A DNA stretch of 8,483 bases from Sulfuritalea sp. (GTDB lineage Bacteria > Pseudomonadota > Gammaproteobacteria > Burkholderiales > Rhodocyclaceae), in the NCBI GenBank assembly GCA_021738105.1, contig JAIPCS010000146.1:1-8483 (forward strand), in the 5' to 3' direction. Each line of letters begins with the position of its first letter. The stretch's first letter is position 1. Below are positions 6,901-8,483 of the stretch, one piece after another. The position numbers and the translations under genes are program-made. The notes beneath the pieces were generated by a model. The model ran no database searches and was not told the DNA's origin. It saw only the letters and a list, made by a program, of their open reading frames with translations.

Positions 6901-8183
6901 GCCGTGTCTCCGTAAAGTTCTGCCAGCGCCGCATTCCAGGCACTGCCGGTGCGTTTGCCGATCCAGCGCATGAGCACGACGCCGACGGCGGTGATGGCGA
7001 TAGCGGTCAGCCAGGGGCCGGGCGCATTGAGATGAAGTTCGGTGCCCAGCACCGCGGTCGCCTCGTCGCCGGCGCCGACGCCTTCACCGGCGAGCAAGGC
7101 GTAGGTCATTTCGATCAGACCCACCAGACCGGACACGGTCAACAGGGTCGGTACGGCCGCCGCCAGATAATGCGGCACCATGCGTCCGAACAGTCCGGCC
7201 AACCATAGATTGCGCTGGATCGCGATCACGCTGGCGATGCCGCCCGGAGCCATCAGCACCATGAACAGAAAGAACAGCCCGAAATACAGCAGCCATGCCT
7301 TGGTCAGGCCGCCAATCACTATTTGCATGATGGTGACGAGGATCGCGCCGATCATCGGGCCGTAGAAAAAGCCCATCCCGCCGACAAAGGTCATCAACAG
7401 CACCACGCCCGAGGTGTGGGCGTCGAGCGCTTCAGCGGTCACGATTTCATAGTTGATGGCGTTCAGGCTGCCGGCGATGCCGGCGAAGATGCCGGACAGG
7501 ATCAGCATCAGGTAACGCACGCGCTGGGTGTCGTAGCCGACGAATTCAGCGCGCTCCGGATTGTCGCGCACGGCATTGGCCATGCGGCCCAGCGGCGTTT
7601 GGGTCAGCGCAAACATGGCGATGGCGGCAACAAATGCCCAGCCGACGATCAGCCAGTAGACCTCGATTTGCGGTCCCCAGCTCAGACCCAGAAAAGTTTC
7701 TTTGCCGATGACGCGATTGCCCGAGATGCCACCTTCGCCGCCAAAGAAGCCGGGAAACATCAGCGCGCAGGCCGCGACCAGTTCGCCAATGCCGAGAGAA
7801 ATCATGGCAAAGGTGGTACCGGCCTTTTTTGTCGTGACATAACCCAGCACGACGCCGCCAAGCATTCCGGCGCATGCGCCGACGATGGGCAGCAGGACGA
7901 TGGTGATGGGCCCGCCACTCTTGCCGATCAGATTTAGCGTATGCATGCTAACGAAGGCGCCGAGGCCGTAATAAACCGCGTGGCCGAAGGAAAGCAGGCC
8001 AGTCTGACCCAGCAGCATGTTGTAGGACAGGGCGAAAATCATCATGATGCCCATCTGGCAGAACAGCGACACGACAAAGCCGCTTTTGAATATGAAGGGC
8101 AAAGCAATCGCGACCGCGAGACAGCCTCCCCAAAGCAACAGGCGGTTGCGTCGGAAAAAAATATCTGCAATATGTGAGCTCAT
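6897..8183 (-). CDS. livM: Branched-chain amino acid ABC transporter, permease LivM (with C-terminal extension)
   Basis: A 428-residue inner-membrane permease. After a short basic N-terminus (RRNR, 11-14) come hydrophobic segments at about 15-32, 36-58, 93-117, 123-144, 175-194, 224-247, 257-290 and 297-320. The family motif SYNMLLGQTGLLSFGHA (53-69) is present. The cytoplasmic coupling loop TPLGRMANAVRDNPERAEFV (196-215) contacts the ATPases in this family. Many LivM proteins are about 300-360 aa and end near the APGGI helix (312-316); this one continues for about 110 residues with two further hydrophobic stretches (about 339-363 and 391-406), separated by a Gly/Ala/Glu-rich stretch. The extension is in frame, with composition like its neighbours, and ends at the livG overlap, so it is not a frameshift artefact. 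The start overlaps the livH stop by ATGA; the upstream purine stretch GAGAG is a modest ribosome site. Confidence 0.94.
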   Translation of the reverse strand: MSSHIADIFFRRNRLLLWGGCLAVAIALPFIFKSGFVVSLFCQMGIMMIFALSYNMLLGQTGLLSFGHAVYYGLGAFVSMHTLNLIGKSGGPITIVLLPIVGACAGMLGGVVLGYVTTKKAGTTFAMISLGIGELVAACALMFPGFFGGEGGISGNRVIGKETFLGLSWGPQIEVYWLIVGWAFVAAIAMFALTQTPLGRMANAVRDNPERAEFVGYDTQRVRYLMLILSGIFAGIAGSLNAINYEIVTAEALDAHTSGVVLLMTFVGGMGFFYGPMIGAILVTIMQIVIGGLTKAWLLYFGLFFLFMVLMAPGGIASVIAIQRNLWLAGLFGRMVPHYLAAAVPTLLTVSGLVGLIEMTYALLAGEGVGAGDEATAVLGTELHLNAPGPWLTAIAITAVGVVLMRWIGKRTGSAWNAALAELYGDTA

Positions 8184-8483
8184 GATTCTCTCGACCCCAT
8201 CAGGCCGCGCGGGCGGAATATGAGAATCGCGACCATCAGCACATAGGGCAGCACCGGCGCGAGCTGGGTGATCGTCAAGCGTGAAATCTGAGAACCTTGC
8301 GGCAGGGCGATTCCGATCAGGGCAAAGACATCGGTAACCGAGATCGACAGTGCAATGGAGAAGGTCTGGATGCAGCCGATCAATAGCGAGGCGATGAAGG
8401 CACCTCCCAATGAGCCGAGTCCGCCGACCACCACCACCACGAAGACGATGCTGCCGACCGCTGCCGCCATGCTGGGTTCGGTG
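8180..8483 (-). CDS. livH: Branched-chain amino acid ABC transporter, permease LivH (C-terminal part)
   Basis: The last 101 codons of the second permease; the start lies beyond the right edge of the window. The frame is open through base 8482, so the internal Met near 8471 is not the start. The family-typical segment GGLGSLGGAFIASLLIG is present, followed by a hydrophobic stretch, a polar part with VTDVFALIG, and the closing helix PYVLMVAILIFRPRGLMG, a hallmark of LivH C-termini. With LivM it forms the transmembrane channel. Its stop overlaps the livM start by 4 nt. Confidence 0.93.
   Translation of the reverse strand, partial: TEPSMAAAVGSIVFVVVVVGGLGSLGGAFIASLLIGCIQTFSIALSISVTDVFALIGIALPQGSQISRLTITQLAPVLPYVLMVAILIFRPRGLMGSRES

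Overview
The window is a compact, GC-rich stretch of bacterial chromosome with every supported gene on the minus strand, so it reads from high to low coordinates. Gene content, protein style and a palindromic repeat of the GCCACAGAGG type suggest a betaproteobacterium, possibly of the Rhodocyclales (Azoarcus, Thauera and relatives). That placement is inference from memory of similar loci, not a database result.

Layout in transcription order. (1) 8483-5417: the end of livH, then livM, livG and livF, a branched-chain/hydrophobic amino acid type (HAAT) ABC importer. The four genes are joined by three consecutive 4-nt ATGA stop/start overlaps. No periplasmic binding protein is in the window. (2) 5388-3304: a fused enoyl-CoA hydratase/3-hydroxyacyl-CoA dehydrogenase, starting 28 nt after livF behind a strong Shine-Dalgarno (SD) sequence. 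(3) 3199-2021: an acetyl-CoA acyltransferase (thiolase). (4) 1904-1131: a short-chain dehydrogenase/reductase. (5) 1125-715: a PaaI-type hotdog thioesterase, starting 5 nt after the SDR. (6) 653-1: the N-terminal two thirds of a CurA-like medium-chain NADP-dependent oxidoreductase, cut by the window edge.

Together these look like an uptake-plus-CoA-catabolism operon. The ABC system would import a small acid, amino acid or aromatic acid. The bifunctional hydratase/dehydrogenase and the thiolase carry out the last three steps of beta-oxidation. The SDR, thioesterase and enone/quinone-type reductase are accessory activities. No acyl-CoA ligase or acyl-CoA dehydrogenase is visible, so the substrate cannot be named.

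The least ordinary features are non-coding. Two copies of an approximately 80-bp imperfect palindrome sit in the two gaps on either side of the thiolase. They have 28-30 nt arms, loops of exactly 23 nt and internal 9-nt periodicity, and they lie in opposite orientation. A second oddity is that LivF has arginine where the Walker A lysine is expected. I see no RNA genes, CRISPR array, insertion sequence or clear promoter, and no gene-free stretch over 300 bases. No wholly new system is evident.
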